Positions 15,256 through 21,544 of a stretch of DNA of 27,863 nt are shown here, one piece after another. Source of the stretch: Chitinilyticum litopenaei DSM 21440 (lineage in GTDB: Bacteria; Pseudomonadota; Gammaproteobacteria; Burkholderiales; Chitinibacteraceae); assembly GCF_000428145.1 (NCBI RefSeq), contig NZ_KE386632.1:1-27863 (forward strand), given 5' to 3'. The notes under the pieces were generated by a model. That model saw nothing but the letters and a program-made list of their open reading frames with translations, had not been told where the DNA came from and did not search any database. Position numbers and translations under genes: made by a program. The first letter of the stretch is position 1. Each line of letters opens with the position of its first letter.

Positions 15256-15357
15256 TTCGGGGCTGCGCCGTGTCCGGACTTTGTCACAAAGCCCCTCGTG
15301 TACAAACGTACACGTCGGGCCTTTGTTTCGCGTCCGGACTCGGCTCGCTGCCGAATC
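15254..15357. repeat. 104-nt structured repeat, unit 1
   Basis: GATTCGG (15254-15260) at the start pairs with CCGAATC (15351-15357) at the end. The central hairpin is CGTGTAC (15297-15303), loop AAAC, GTACACG (15308-15314), extended by CAAAGCCC/GGGCCTTTG outside it. The unit begins inside the purH stop codon region. Confidence 0.85.
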
Positions 15358-15383
15358 GGGTGCGGCTGCTCGCCCGACGGCTT

Positions 15384-15487
15384 GATTCGGGACTGTGCCG
15401 TGCGATGGCTTTGTCACCCGGCGGCTCGTGTGCAAACGCACACGTCGCCACCGTGTTCCGCGCCCTCACACGGCTCGCTCCCGAATC
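15384..15487. repeat. 104-nt structured repeat, unit 2
   Basis: Aligns with unit 1 without a gap. The ends GATTCGG (15384-15390) and CCGAATC (15481-15487) are kept. The central hairpin is CGTGTGC, AAAC, GCACACG (15427-15444), an A-T to G-C compensatory change against unit 1. Linker between units: 26 nt. Confidence 0.85.
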
Positions 15488-15534
15488 GCGCAGTGCTGAG
15501 GCATGATGCATGTCCATTGGTTTTGGCTGTGGCA

Positions 15535-15546
15535 GTAAACGTTTAC
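15535..15546. promoter_or_regulatory. Perfect 12-bp palindrome GTAAACGTTTAC
   Basis: The AAACGTTT core with a central CG is the form of LacI/GalR-family operators, including PurR-type sites. It lies 278 bp before the purD ATG, upstream of repeat copy B. A regulator of that family acting on purD is possible but is not shown by anything else here. Confidence 0.4.
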
Positions 15547-15559
15547 GTTTGATTAGTAG

Positions 15560-15799
15560 ACCCAAGCCCTGGAGCCGCCGAGAAGCGCAGGTTTTTCGGG
15601 ATTAGGGGCGGGACGTGTTTGAGGGCGCGTAGCGACCGAGTTGTCCCGCACCCCCGGAAAAGCGAGCATCGCAGGGGAGCCCGAAGGGCCGGCGGACCGG
15701 GCGCGCCTTGGGGGTGTCGGGGGGCTTGGCAAGACAAGCCCCCTGACACGTCTGCCGGGCGGAACCGGCATGTAAACATCGCGCCGCAGGCGCTGAAAA
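15560..15799 (+). repeat. ~240-bp GC-rich structured repeat element, copy B
   Basis: Homologous to the reverse complement of 10131-10367. A 15-bp stem (15714-15728 with 15735-15749, one G-T pair) around GCAAGA ends in TGACAC, and a GCGCC/GGCGC hairpin with the loop GCA lies at its right end. In copy A the same hairpin has a different loop but an intact stem. The element ends 24 nt before the purD ATG and so provides much of its leader. Confidence 0.85.
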
Positions 15800-15823
15800 C
15801 CGTACAGAAAACGAGGAATACCC

Positions 15824-17098
15824 ATGAATATTTTGGTTATCGGCTCCGGTGGTCGCGAACACGCACTGGCCTGGAAGCTGGCCCAGTCGCCGCGCGTGGG
15901 CAAGGTCTATGTGGCGCCGGGCAATGCCGGCACCGCGCTGGACGACAATCTGGAAAACATCGAGATCAGCGCCATACCCGAGCTGGTCGAGTTCGCCAAA
16001 AACAATAACGTCGTGCTGACGGTCGTCGGCCCGGAAGCGCCGCTGTCGCAAGGCGTGGTGGATGCCTTCCGTGCTGCGGGCCTGAAAATCTTCGGGCCGA
16101 CACAGGCCGGCGCGCAGCTGGAATCCTCCAAGGACTTTGCCAAGGCCTTCATGAAGCGCCACGGCATTCCGACTGCTGATTACGAAACCTTTGCCGACGC
16201 CGCCAAGGCCCATGCCTACATTGACGCCAAGGGCGCACCGATTGTCATCAAGGCCGACGGCCTGGCCGCCGGCAAGGGCGTGGTGGTAGCGATGGATCTG
16301 GCCGAGGCCCATGCCGCGGTTGATGCCATGCTCAGCGACAACAAGCTCGGCGATGCCGGCGCGCGCGTGGTGATCGAGGAGTTCCTCACCGGCGAAGAAG
16401 CCAGCTTCATCGTCATGGTCGACGGCAAGAACGTGCTGGCAATGGCATCCAGCCAGGACCACAAGCGCCTGCTCGACGGCGACGAAGGCCCGAACACCGG
16501 CGGCATGGGCGCGTACAGCCCGGCACCGGTGGTGACGCCGGAAGTGCACGCCCGCGCCATGCGCGAGGTGATCCTGCCCACCGTGCAGGGCATGGCCAAG
16601 GATGGCATTACCTATACCGGCTTCCTCTACGCCGGCCTGATGGTCAGCGAAGATGGCAGCATCAAGGTGCTGGAATTCAATTGCCGCTTCGGCGACCCGG
16701 AAACCCAGCCCATCATGATGCGCCTGAAGAGCGACTTCGTGACGCTGATCGAGCATGGTGTGAATGGCACGCTGGATCAGGTCGAAGCCGAATGGGACCG
16801 CCGCGTGGCCCTGGGTGTGGTGCTGGCTGCCGCCAACTATCCGGAGACTCCGAAAAAGGGCGACCTGATCACCGGCCTGCCGCGCGGTCTGGCCGATGCG
16901 CATGTCTTCCATGCCGGTACCAAGCTCAATCATGCCGGCGAGCCGCTGACCGCCGGCGGCCGCGTGCTGTGCGTCACCGCACTGGGCGACAGCATCAAGC
17001 TGGCGCAGGCCCGCGCCTATGAGGTGCTGGCCGGCGTGCATTTCGACGGCATGCAGTTCCGCCGCGATATTGGCTGGCGCGCGATCACCCGCAAGTGA
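15824..17098 (+). CDS. purD: Phosphoribosylamine-glycine ligase (GAR synthetase)
   Basis: ATP-grasp ligase joining glycine to phosphoribosylamine, step 2 of de novo purine synthesis. 424 residues, usual for PurD. Visible blocks: the N-terminal Rossmann-like MNILVIGSGGREHALAWKL, the VVGPEAPLSQG motif near 67-77, the ATP-grasp lysine in VIKADGLAAGKGVV, the glycine-rich DEGPNTGGMGAYSPAP, and the metal-binding FNCRFGDPETQ near 286-296. GAGGA lies 8 nt before the ATG. It is on the same strand as purH; the repeat-filled gap makes a separate promoter plausible. A strong bidirectional terminator follows 14 nt after the stop. Confidence 0.98.
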   Translation: MNILVIGSGGREHALAWKLAQSPRVGKVYVAPGNAGTALDDNLENIEISAIPELVEFAKNNNVVLTVVGPEAPLSQGVVDAFRAAGLKIFGPTQAGAQLESSKDFAKAFMKRHGIPTADYETFADAAKAHAYIDAKGAPIVIKADGLAAGKGVVVAMDLAEAHAAVDAMLSDNKLGDAGARVVIEEFLTGEEASFIVMVDGKNVLAMASSQDHKRLLDGDEGPNTGGMGAYSPAPVVTPEVHARAMREVILPTVQGMAKDGITYTGFLYAGLMVSEDGSIKVLEFNCRFGDPETQPIMMRLKSDFVTLIEHGVNGTLDQVEAEWDRRVALGVVLAAANYPETPKKGDLITGLPRGLADAHVFHAGTKLNHAGEPLTAGGRVLCVTALGDSIKLAQARAYEVLAGVHFDGMQFRRDIGWRAITRK

Positions 17099-17112
17099 TG
17101 ATCCGTCACCCG

Positions 17113-17150
17113 CATAAAAAAAAGCCGCTGCGAAGCGGCTTTTTTTTATG
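17113..17150. terminator. Bidirectional rho-independent terminator
   Basis: AGCCGCT (17123-17129) and AGCGGCT (17134-17140) form a stem with a GCGA loop, flanked by eight A on one side and eight T on the other. The whole 38-bp stretch is a perfect inverted repeat. It serves both purD (plus) and the YeiH-type gene (minus), which ends at 17160. Confidence 0.95.
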
Positions 17151-17159
17151 TGCCGGCCC

Positions 17160-18167
17160 TTACCAGTGCCCGCCCAGGTGCTGCATCAGCAGGCTGGAGG
17201 TGGCGACGGTAATCCAGACCAGGAGGCCCAGGGCAATCGGGCGCCAGCCGGTGTGCTTCATCTTGCCCAGATCGGTCGAGAGGCCGATGGCAGTCAGTGC
17301 GGCGGTGATCAGAATGGTCGAGACACTGTGCGCGGCGCTGGTCAGGGCCTGCGGCAGGTAGCCGTTGCACAGCGAGGCAATCACGAAGCAGAGGATGAAG
17401 CCGGGAATCGCGTGGCGGATGCCGGGGCGCCTGGCGGCGCTGGCGTCCTTGCCCACCGCATTGCGACGGGCGAAGACAAAGCTCAGGACCAGCGTCACCG
17501 GAATGATCAGCATGGCACGGCTCAGCTTCACGATGGTGGCATAGTCACCGGCTTCCTTGCTCCACGAGTAGGCGGCGGCCACCACCGACGAGGTGTCGTT
17601 GATCGCGGTACCGGCCCACAGGCCGAAACCGGCATCCGAGAGCCCCAGCCACTGGCCCAGTACCGGGAAGGTCAGCACGGCGACGATGTTGAACAGGAAG
17701 ATGGTCGAGAGCGAGAACGCGGTTTCGTGATCGTCCGGCTTCACGACCGGTGTCATCGCGGCAATCGCCGAGCCACCGCAGATCGCGGTGCCGCCACCGA
17801 TCAGCACGCAGAGCTTGGCCGGGATGTTCAGCAGCCGGCCGAAGACAAAGGCGCTGGCAAAGGCCAGTGACAGCGTGACCAGCGTGACCGAGAGGGATTT
17901 CAGCCCGGTGTCGAGCACCGCACCGATCGGCAGCGCCAGCCCCAGGCCGACAATCGACCACTGCAGCAACTGATGGCCGGCAAACCGGACGCCCGGCAGC
18001 TGCGTTTCGCTGATCGTGAAGCGGCTGCGTATGGCGAGGCCGAGCAGAATGCCGGCAACGGCGCCGCCCATCAGCGGGAATTGTTCGCCGAGAACATGGG
18101 CGACGGCGGTAATGGCGGCAACCAGTGCCAGGCCGGGAAGGCGTTGTTTGAGTACGGAGGCATTCAT
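17160..18167 (-). CDS. YeiH-family inner-membrane protein (putative sulfate/sulfite exporter family)
   Basis: 335 residues with about ten hydrophobic helices. The family blocks GGGTAICGGSA (124-134) and GTAINDTSSVVAA (186-198) are clear; they mark the UPF0324/YeiH family (Pfam Cons_hypoth698). Some family members (TauZ, SuyZ) are proposed to export sulfate or sulfite from sulfonate breakdown, but transport has not been firmly shown for most. AGGAG precedes the ATG at 18167. The gene is divergent from a LysR gene, the same pairing as yeiH/yeiE in E. coli, so control by that regulator is likely. No sulfonate-degrading genes are in view. Confidence 0.9.
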   Translation of the reverse strand: MNASVLKQRLPGLALVAAITAVAHVLGEQFPLMGGAVAGILLGLAIRSRFTISETQLPGVRFAGHQLLQWSIVGLGLALPIGAVLDTGLKSLSVTLVTLSLAFASAFVFGRLLNIPAKLCVLIGGGTAICGGSAIAAMTPVVKPDDHETAFSLSTIFLFNIVAVLTFPVLGQWLGLSDAGFGLWAGTAINDTSSVVAAAYSWSKEAGDYATIVKLSRAMLIIPVTLVLSFVFARRNAVGKDASAARRPGIRHAIPGFILCFVIASLCNGYLPQALTSAAHSVSTILITAALTAIGLSTDLGKMKHTGWRPIALGLLVWITVATSSLLMQHLGGHW

Positions 18168-18194
18168 CGCGGTGCTCCTGCTTGAGTTTTGATG

Positions 18195-18265
18195 GCATAA
18201 GCTTATCGCTGGAAGATATATATCGAATAACGGATAATTAAGTTCAAGCCATCGGAAAAACCGAT
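18195..18265. promoter_or_regulatory. Divergent yeiH/lysR control region
   Basis: The 109-bp gap contains the palindrome ATAAGCTTAT (about 18195-18204), an AT-rich stretch with the dyad TATCGAATAACGGATA, and a small hairpin ATCGG-AAAAA-CCGAT (18251-18265) ending just before the LysR Shine-Dalgarno. The ATC-N8-GAT dyad is near, but not equal to, the usual LysR spacing. It is the likely binding region for the LysR product. Confidence 0.45.
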
Positions 18266-18276
18266 CAGGAGTGCCC

Positions 18277-19167
18277 ATGCTGAAAATGACGCTGCGCGAG
18301 CTGGAAGTCTTTTGCGCGATCAATCGCACCGGTGGCGTGACGGCTGCCGCCGCAGCGCTCGGGCTGTCGCAATCGGCGGCCAGCGGCGCCCTGGCCGAGC
18401 TGGAGCGCCGGCTGGGCGTGACGCTCTTTGATCGCATCGGCCGGCGCGTGGTGCTGAATGAACACGGGCGCTTTCTGCTGCCGCGCGCCGAGGAACTGCT
18501 GGCGCAGGCCGAAACACTGGAAGCCAGCTACGACGCAGGGGCGCCAAGCCGCTTGCGCATCGCCGCCAGCCTCACCATCGGCAATTTCGTCCTGCCGGCG
18601 CTCTTGGGCGAGCTGATGCAGGCGCGCCCGGAAGACCGCTACGAGGTCGCCATCGGCAATTCGCAGCACGTGGTCGAGCTGCTGCTCGACAGCCGTGCCG
18701 ACATCGGCCTGATCGAGGCACCGCTGACGCACCGGCAACTGGTCAGCGAGCGCTGGCTGACGGACGAGATGGTGGTGTTTGCCCGCGCCGGCCATCCGCT
18801 GCTGGCGGGCGAGGCCAGCCTTGCCGATCTGGCCGCAGCGCCGTGGATCATGCGCGAGGCCGGCTCCGGGGTGCGGCAGATGCTGGAAGCCATGCTGCTG
18901 CCGCATCTGGGCGGCATGAATCTGCTACTGGAGCTCGGCAGCGGCGAGGCCGTGCGCGAGGCGGTGCGGCTGGGGCTGGGGATTTCCTGCGGCTCGCGCC
19001 GCTCGATTGCCCGCGAACTGGCGCGGGACGAATTCGCCGTGATTCCGCTGCCGCAGATCACGATGCAACGGCGTTTCTATCTTGTCTGGCACGCGGAAAA
19101 GCGCCTGACTGCCGGCGCCGAGCGCCTGCGCAGTGCCTGTCATGCGGCAATGGCGCGTTGCGAATGA
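18277..19167 (+). CDS. LysR-type transcriptional regulator (YeiE-like by context)
   Basis: 296 residues. The N-terminal winged helix-turn-helix (about 7-64) reads LRELEVFCAINRTGGVTAAA followed by LSQSAASGALAELERRLG, the LysR signature. It is followed by an effector-binding domain (about 93-290) with the periplasmic-binding-protein-like fold. The ATG at 18277 has AGGAG at ideal spacing; a GTG at 18271 and an ATG at 18286 are alternatives. It is divergent from the YeiH-type gene and probably controls it; E. coli YeiE is linked to sulfite or iron-related stress genes, so a sulfur-related effector is a reasonable guess. Two palindromic repeats follow the stop codon. Confidence 0.92.
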   Translation: MLKMTLRELEVFCAINRTGGVTAAAAALGLSQSAASGALAELERRLGVTLFDRIGRRVVLNEHGRFLLPRAEELLAQAETLEASYDAGAPSRLRIAASLTIGNFVLPALLGELMQARPEDRYEVAIGNSQHVVELLLDSRADIGLIEAPLTHRQLVSERWLTDEMVVFARAGHPLLAGEASLADLAAAPWIMREAGSGVRQMLEAMLLPHLGGMNLLLELGSGEAVREAVRLGLGISCGSRRSIARELARDEFAVIPLPQITMQRRFYLVWHAEKRLTAGAERLRSACHAAMARCE

Positions 19168-19176
19168 TGAATTGAA

Positions 19177-19225
19177 GGGTATGTGGCCATGGCCATTCAA
19201 ATATATATGTTGTGGGCTTATATCC
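19177..19225. repeat. 49-bp palindrome family, copy 4a
   Basis: Starts GGGTAT 9 nt after the LysR stop and ends ATATCC. TGGCCATGGCCA and an AT-rich centre lie inside. It is followed after 4 nt by a second copy. Confidence 0.65.
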
Positions 19226-19229
19226 TGAA

Positions 19230-19283
19230 GGGTATTGCGATGGCCTTTGCCGAAATACGGCTGCATGGCAGTGCAGAATACCC
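19230..19283. repeat. 49-bp palindrome family, copy 4b (54 bp)
   Basis: GGGTAT (19230-19235) to ATACCC (19278-19283), with TGGCCTTTGCC near the left and GGCTGCATGGCAGTGCAG near the right. It is 5 bp longer than the others. Together with copy 4a it fills the convergent space between the LysR and cupin genes. Confidence 0.65.
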
Positions 19284-19358
19284 GCGCTAGTGTGCGCCCG
19301 GCAGAAGACCGGCATTACCGGCCGGGTGTGCAAGAAATACCCGACCGGTGCGTCGGCC

Positions 19359-19835
19359 TTAGGCCTCAGCCCAGCGCAATTCCTCCTGTACCAGATAACC
19401 ATCTTCGGTGGTGGCGGTATTCATGCTGCCGGCGCGCACCTGCAGCACGGTGAACTCCAGCGCCTGCTCCCCCGTGTTGCGAAAGGCACGGCGGCCGGCG
19501 GGGGCGACGCGCACGAGCGAGCCTTCGCCTACCGGGAAAATCTGCCCGTCGACCTGGAATTCGCCGCTGCCGCGCGTGAAGACGTAGATCTCCTCGTTTT
19601 CGCGGTGCGCGTGCAAAAAGGGAACGCCGGCGCCGGGGGGAAGGCTGTTGAGCGACAGCTCGACGCCGGTGCAGTGCAAGGCCTCGCGCAGGAAAACCTT
19701 GCCGGGAACCGGGCGATTGCCCAGCGCCGGCAGCCGGAAGCGATAGCGCGCCAGCTCGGCCATCGGGCCGACGTGGCTGGCGGAGAAATGCGGGCCGGTT
19801 TCGGCCGTGCTGGCCTGAAGAATTGCCTCATTCAT
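19359..19835 (-). CDS. Small cupin-domain protein
   Basis: 158 residues from the ATG at 19835, which has GGAG 7-8 nt upstream. The cupin barrel (about 50-135) shows motif 1 as HAHRENEEIYVFTRGSGEF, with His75, His77 and Glu81 as likely metal ligands. Motif 2 reads APAGRRAFRNTG; the usual histidine before AFRN is missing and one residue is deleted, so a four-ligand metal site is incomplete. This argues for a binding or weakly catalytic role rather than a standard dioxygenase. The substrate is unknown. It is divergent from a GlxA-type regulator 94 bp away, and direct repeats in that gap suggest it is the regulator's target. Confidence 0.88.
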   Translation of the reverse strand: MNEAILQASTAETGPHFSASHVGPMAELARYRFRLPALGNRPVPGKVFLREALHCTGVELSLNSLPPGAGVPFLHAHRENEEIYVFTRGSGEFQVDGQIFPVGEGSLVRVAPAGRRAFRNTGEQALEFTVLQVRAGSMNTATTEDGYLVQEELRWAEA

Positions 19836-19897
19836 GGTCGTGCTCCGTGGTAAGGAGCATTCACTGTACGAATTGCCCGCGTGCGCGCGCAGTGGCA

Positions 19898-19927
19898 ATA
19901 TCGCCATCATTAATGCCGATATCGCCA
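19898..19927. promoter_or_regulatory. 9-bp direct repeats at a 21-bp period, candidate AraC-type operator
   Basis: ATATCGCCA occurs at 19898-19906 and again at 19919-19927, exactly 21 bp apart, i.e. two helical turns on the same DNA face. AraC-family proteins commonly bind such direct half-site pairs. The pair lies between the cupin gene and the regulator gene and ends 2 nt before the regulator's chosen ATG. Confidence 0.6.
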
Positions 19928-19929
19928 AT

Positions 19930-20904
19930 ATGCCTAACGTCGCCATCCTCCTTCCCGAGCAATACATCGCCAGTGGTGCCTGCAGTGCTGCCGATATGCT
20001 GCAGCTGGCCAACAGACTCTGCGGCCGTACGCTGTTCGCCTGGCGTTTTTTCAGCCGCGATGGCGCGCCCGCGCGCAGCAGCAGCAGCATCCTGCTGCCA
20101 GCCAGCGGCAGGTATGCGGATGCCCTGCCGGCCGATGTGCTGCTGGTCGCCGGCATCGGCTATGCCTCGCTGGCCAAGCTGGAACGGCAGCTGGATCAAG
20201 AAACGGAGCTCTGCGCCGTACTGCAGGCGGCAAATTGCCAGGGGCGCTGGCTTGGCAGCTACTGCACCGGCACCACCTTTCTGGCGCAGGCCGGCGTGCT
20301 GGCGGGGCGGCAGGCGACCACCAGCTGGTGGCTGGGAAAGTGGTTTCGTGAGCGCTATCCGGCGGTGCAACTGCAGCCGCACGCGATGCTGTGCAAGGCC
20401 GGGCACGTGCTGACGGCCGGGGCGACGACGTCCTGCCTGGAGCTGATGCTGCAGCTGATCCGCGAGAAGGGCGGCGAGGATCTGGCACTGGAATGCGCAC
20501 GGATACTGCTGCTCGATGCCCGCCGCGATTCGCAGGCGCCGTATGCCGGCCTGCAGCAATTCAGCGGGCACGACGACCCGCTGGTCTGCCGCGCGCAGCA
20601 CTGGCTGCAGCAGCAACTGGCGCAGCCATTCAGTCTCGAGCTGCTGGCCAGCGCCACGCACAGCAGCGGGCGCACGCTGATCTGGCACTTTCGCTCGGCA
20701 CTGGGCGTGACGCCGCTGCAGTATCTGCAGAAGCTGCGCCTGCAGCACGCCTGCCGCCAGCTGCAGCACGGCGACGCGACCATCGAGCAGATCGTCGCCG
20801 AATGCGGCTACGAAGACCTCAGCGCCTTCCGCCGCCTGTTCAAGCGCGAGATGAGTTGCACGCCGGCCGAATACCGCAGCAGGTTTGCGCGGCATGATGC
20901 CTAA
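19930..20904 (+). CDS. GlxA-family AraC-type regulator with DJ-1/PfpI-like domain
   Basis: 324 residues from the ATG at 19930. The N-terminal domain (about 1-180) has the class I glutamine-amidotransferase-like fold: VAILLPEQ at the first strand and a nucleophile-elbow region SYCTGTTFLAQAG with Cys112. The C-terminal AraC domain (about 220-320) has two helix-turn-helix units, FSLELLASATHSSGRTLIWHF and IEQIVAECGYEDLSAFRRLF, and ends TPAEYRSRF. Family relatives sense small metabolites such as carnitine or glycine betaine precursors. The frame is open to 19834, overlapping the cupin start; that extension shows no family similarity and crosses the proposed operator, so 19930 is preferred although no Shine-Dalgarno is visible. 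If 19930 is right, the operator would overlap its own start region and allow autoregulation. Confidence 0.88.
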   Translation: MPNVAILLPEQYIASGACSAADMLQLANRLCGRTLFAWRFFSRDGAPARSSSSILLPASGRYADALPADVLLVAGIGYASLAKLERQLDQETELCAVLQAANCQGRWLGSYCTGTTFLAQAGVLAGRQATTSWWLGKWFRERYPAVQLQPHAMLCKAGHVLTAGATTSCLELMLQLIREKGGEDLALECARILLLDARRDSQAPYAGLQQFSGHDDPLVCRAQHWLQQQLAQPFSLELLASATHSSGRTLIWHFRSALGVTPLQYLQKLRLQHACRQLQHGDATIEQIVAECGYEDLSAFRRLFKREMSCTPAEYRSRFARHDA

Positions 20905-20932
20905 ACTTGCTTACCTGGCTGGCAAAGCAAAA

Positions 20933-21223
20933 TTAGAGAATATTCTCTTTGTGAATCGCAATCAGACGCCCAATCAATGCACCTGCACCCGTGCAGATTG
21001 GCAGGAGAGCCCCCAGACTGCCACCAAACATCGGGCTGATCAGGAATGCCAGTATCAGGCCTATCACGCCGCCATAGCCTGTGTGCATTTTCCGGTTCAG
21101 ACGTTGTGCAGTCTCGCGCGCCTCCTTGGAAAAGCCCACTGCCTCATGAATGAGGACGGTGCCGCATTGATAACAGCGGGCACTGGTTGCAGGGTTGACT
21201 GTTTGGCAGCAGGGGCAACTCAT
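20933..21223 (-). CDS. Small zinc-ribbon membrane protein
   Basis: 96 residues. An N-terminal zinc ribbon has Cys3, Cys5/Cys6 and Cys17, Cys20 (CPCC...CYQC), enough for one zinc. It is followed by a charged helix (about 30-47) and two hydrophobic segments (about 50-66 and 68-90) rich in Gly, i.e. a short membrane hairpin. AAGGAG with 5-6 nt spacing precedes the ATG, which supports it as a real gene. The layout resembles many uncharacterised proteins with a zinc ribbon plus membrane segment. Convergent with the GlxA-type gene. No function is claimed. Confidence 0.82.
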   Translation of the reverse strand: MSCPCCQTVNPATSARCYQCGTVLIHEAVGFSKEARETAQRLNRKMHTGYGGVIGLILAFLISPMFGGSLGALLPICTGAGALIGRLIAIHKENIL

Positions 21224-21544
21224 GATGACTCCTTGAATTGTGTTCGAGTCGGTTTAGGCGGGAAGTTGTGATTATTGCATGTGGCTTTTTGTTTTGTCAT
21301 TTGCGTGAAAGTTTTTACGGAGGCGGAGTGGTGAGCTTGCTCGCAGTCAGCAAGGAGGGCTGGCAAGTCCGCTCCTGTATGGAGCTTGGGCGGAATGAGT
21401 GAAGCTCAACGATCGGGCGCCTCCTTCGTCTTGAGTTGCGCTATCGCATAACTCAAACGTGCTGAGACATGAGATGCGATTGCTGTAGCGCAACAATCAA
21501 TCCCACCGGATAATCCCTCATGATTTTTCTCCTGCCCCCACATC
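21224..21544. other. Intergenic space with competing hairpins, no gene seen
   Basis: The 321-bp gap holds TTGAGTT-GCG (21431-21440) pairing with CGC-AT-AACTCAA (21445-21456). A longer-range inverted repeat, GTTGCGCTA (21435-21443) with TAGCGCAAC (21486-21494), shares bases with the first hairpin. The two would exclude each other in RNA. No promoter, terminator T-run or reading frame stands out. Confidence 0.45.

Noticed and set aside
13552..15441. 629-codon minus-strand frame opposite purH
   Set aside because: Antisense shadow of purH caused by high GC; His/Val/Gly-rich composition and no domain. Its N-terminal part is the 104-nt repeat.
15254..15487. Possible CRISPR array
   Set aside because: Only two units of 104 nt with a 26-nt linker, diverged from each other; no short identical repeats and no cas genes.
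15284..15565. Short frames in the 104-nt and 240-bp repeats (minus strand)
   Set aside because: Similar peptides arise because the DNA is repeated; base changes follow stem pairing rather than codon positions.
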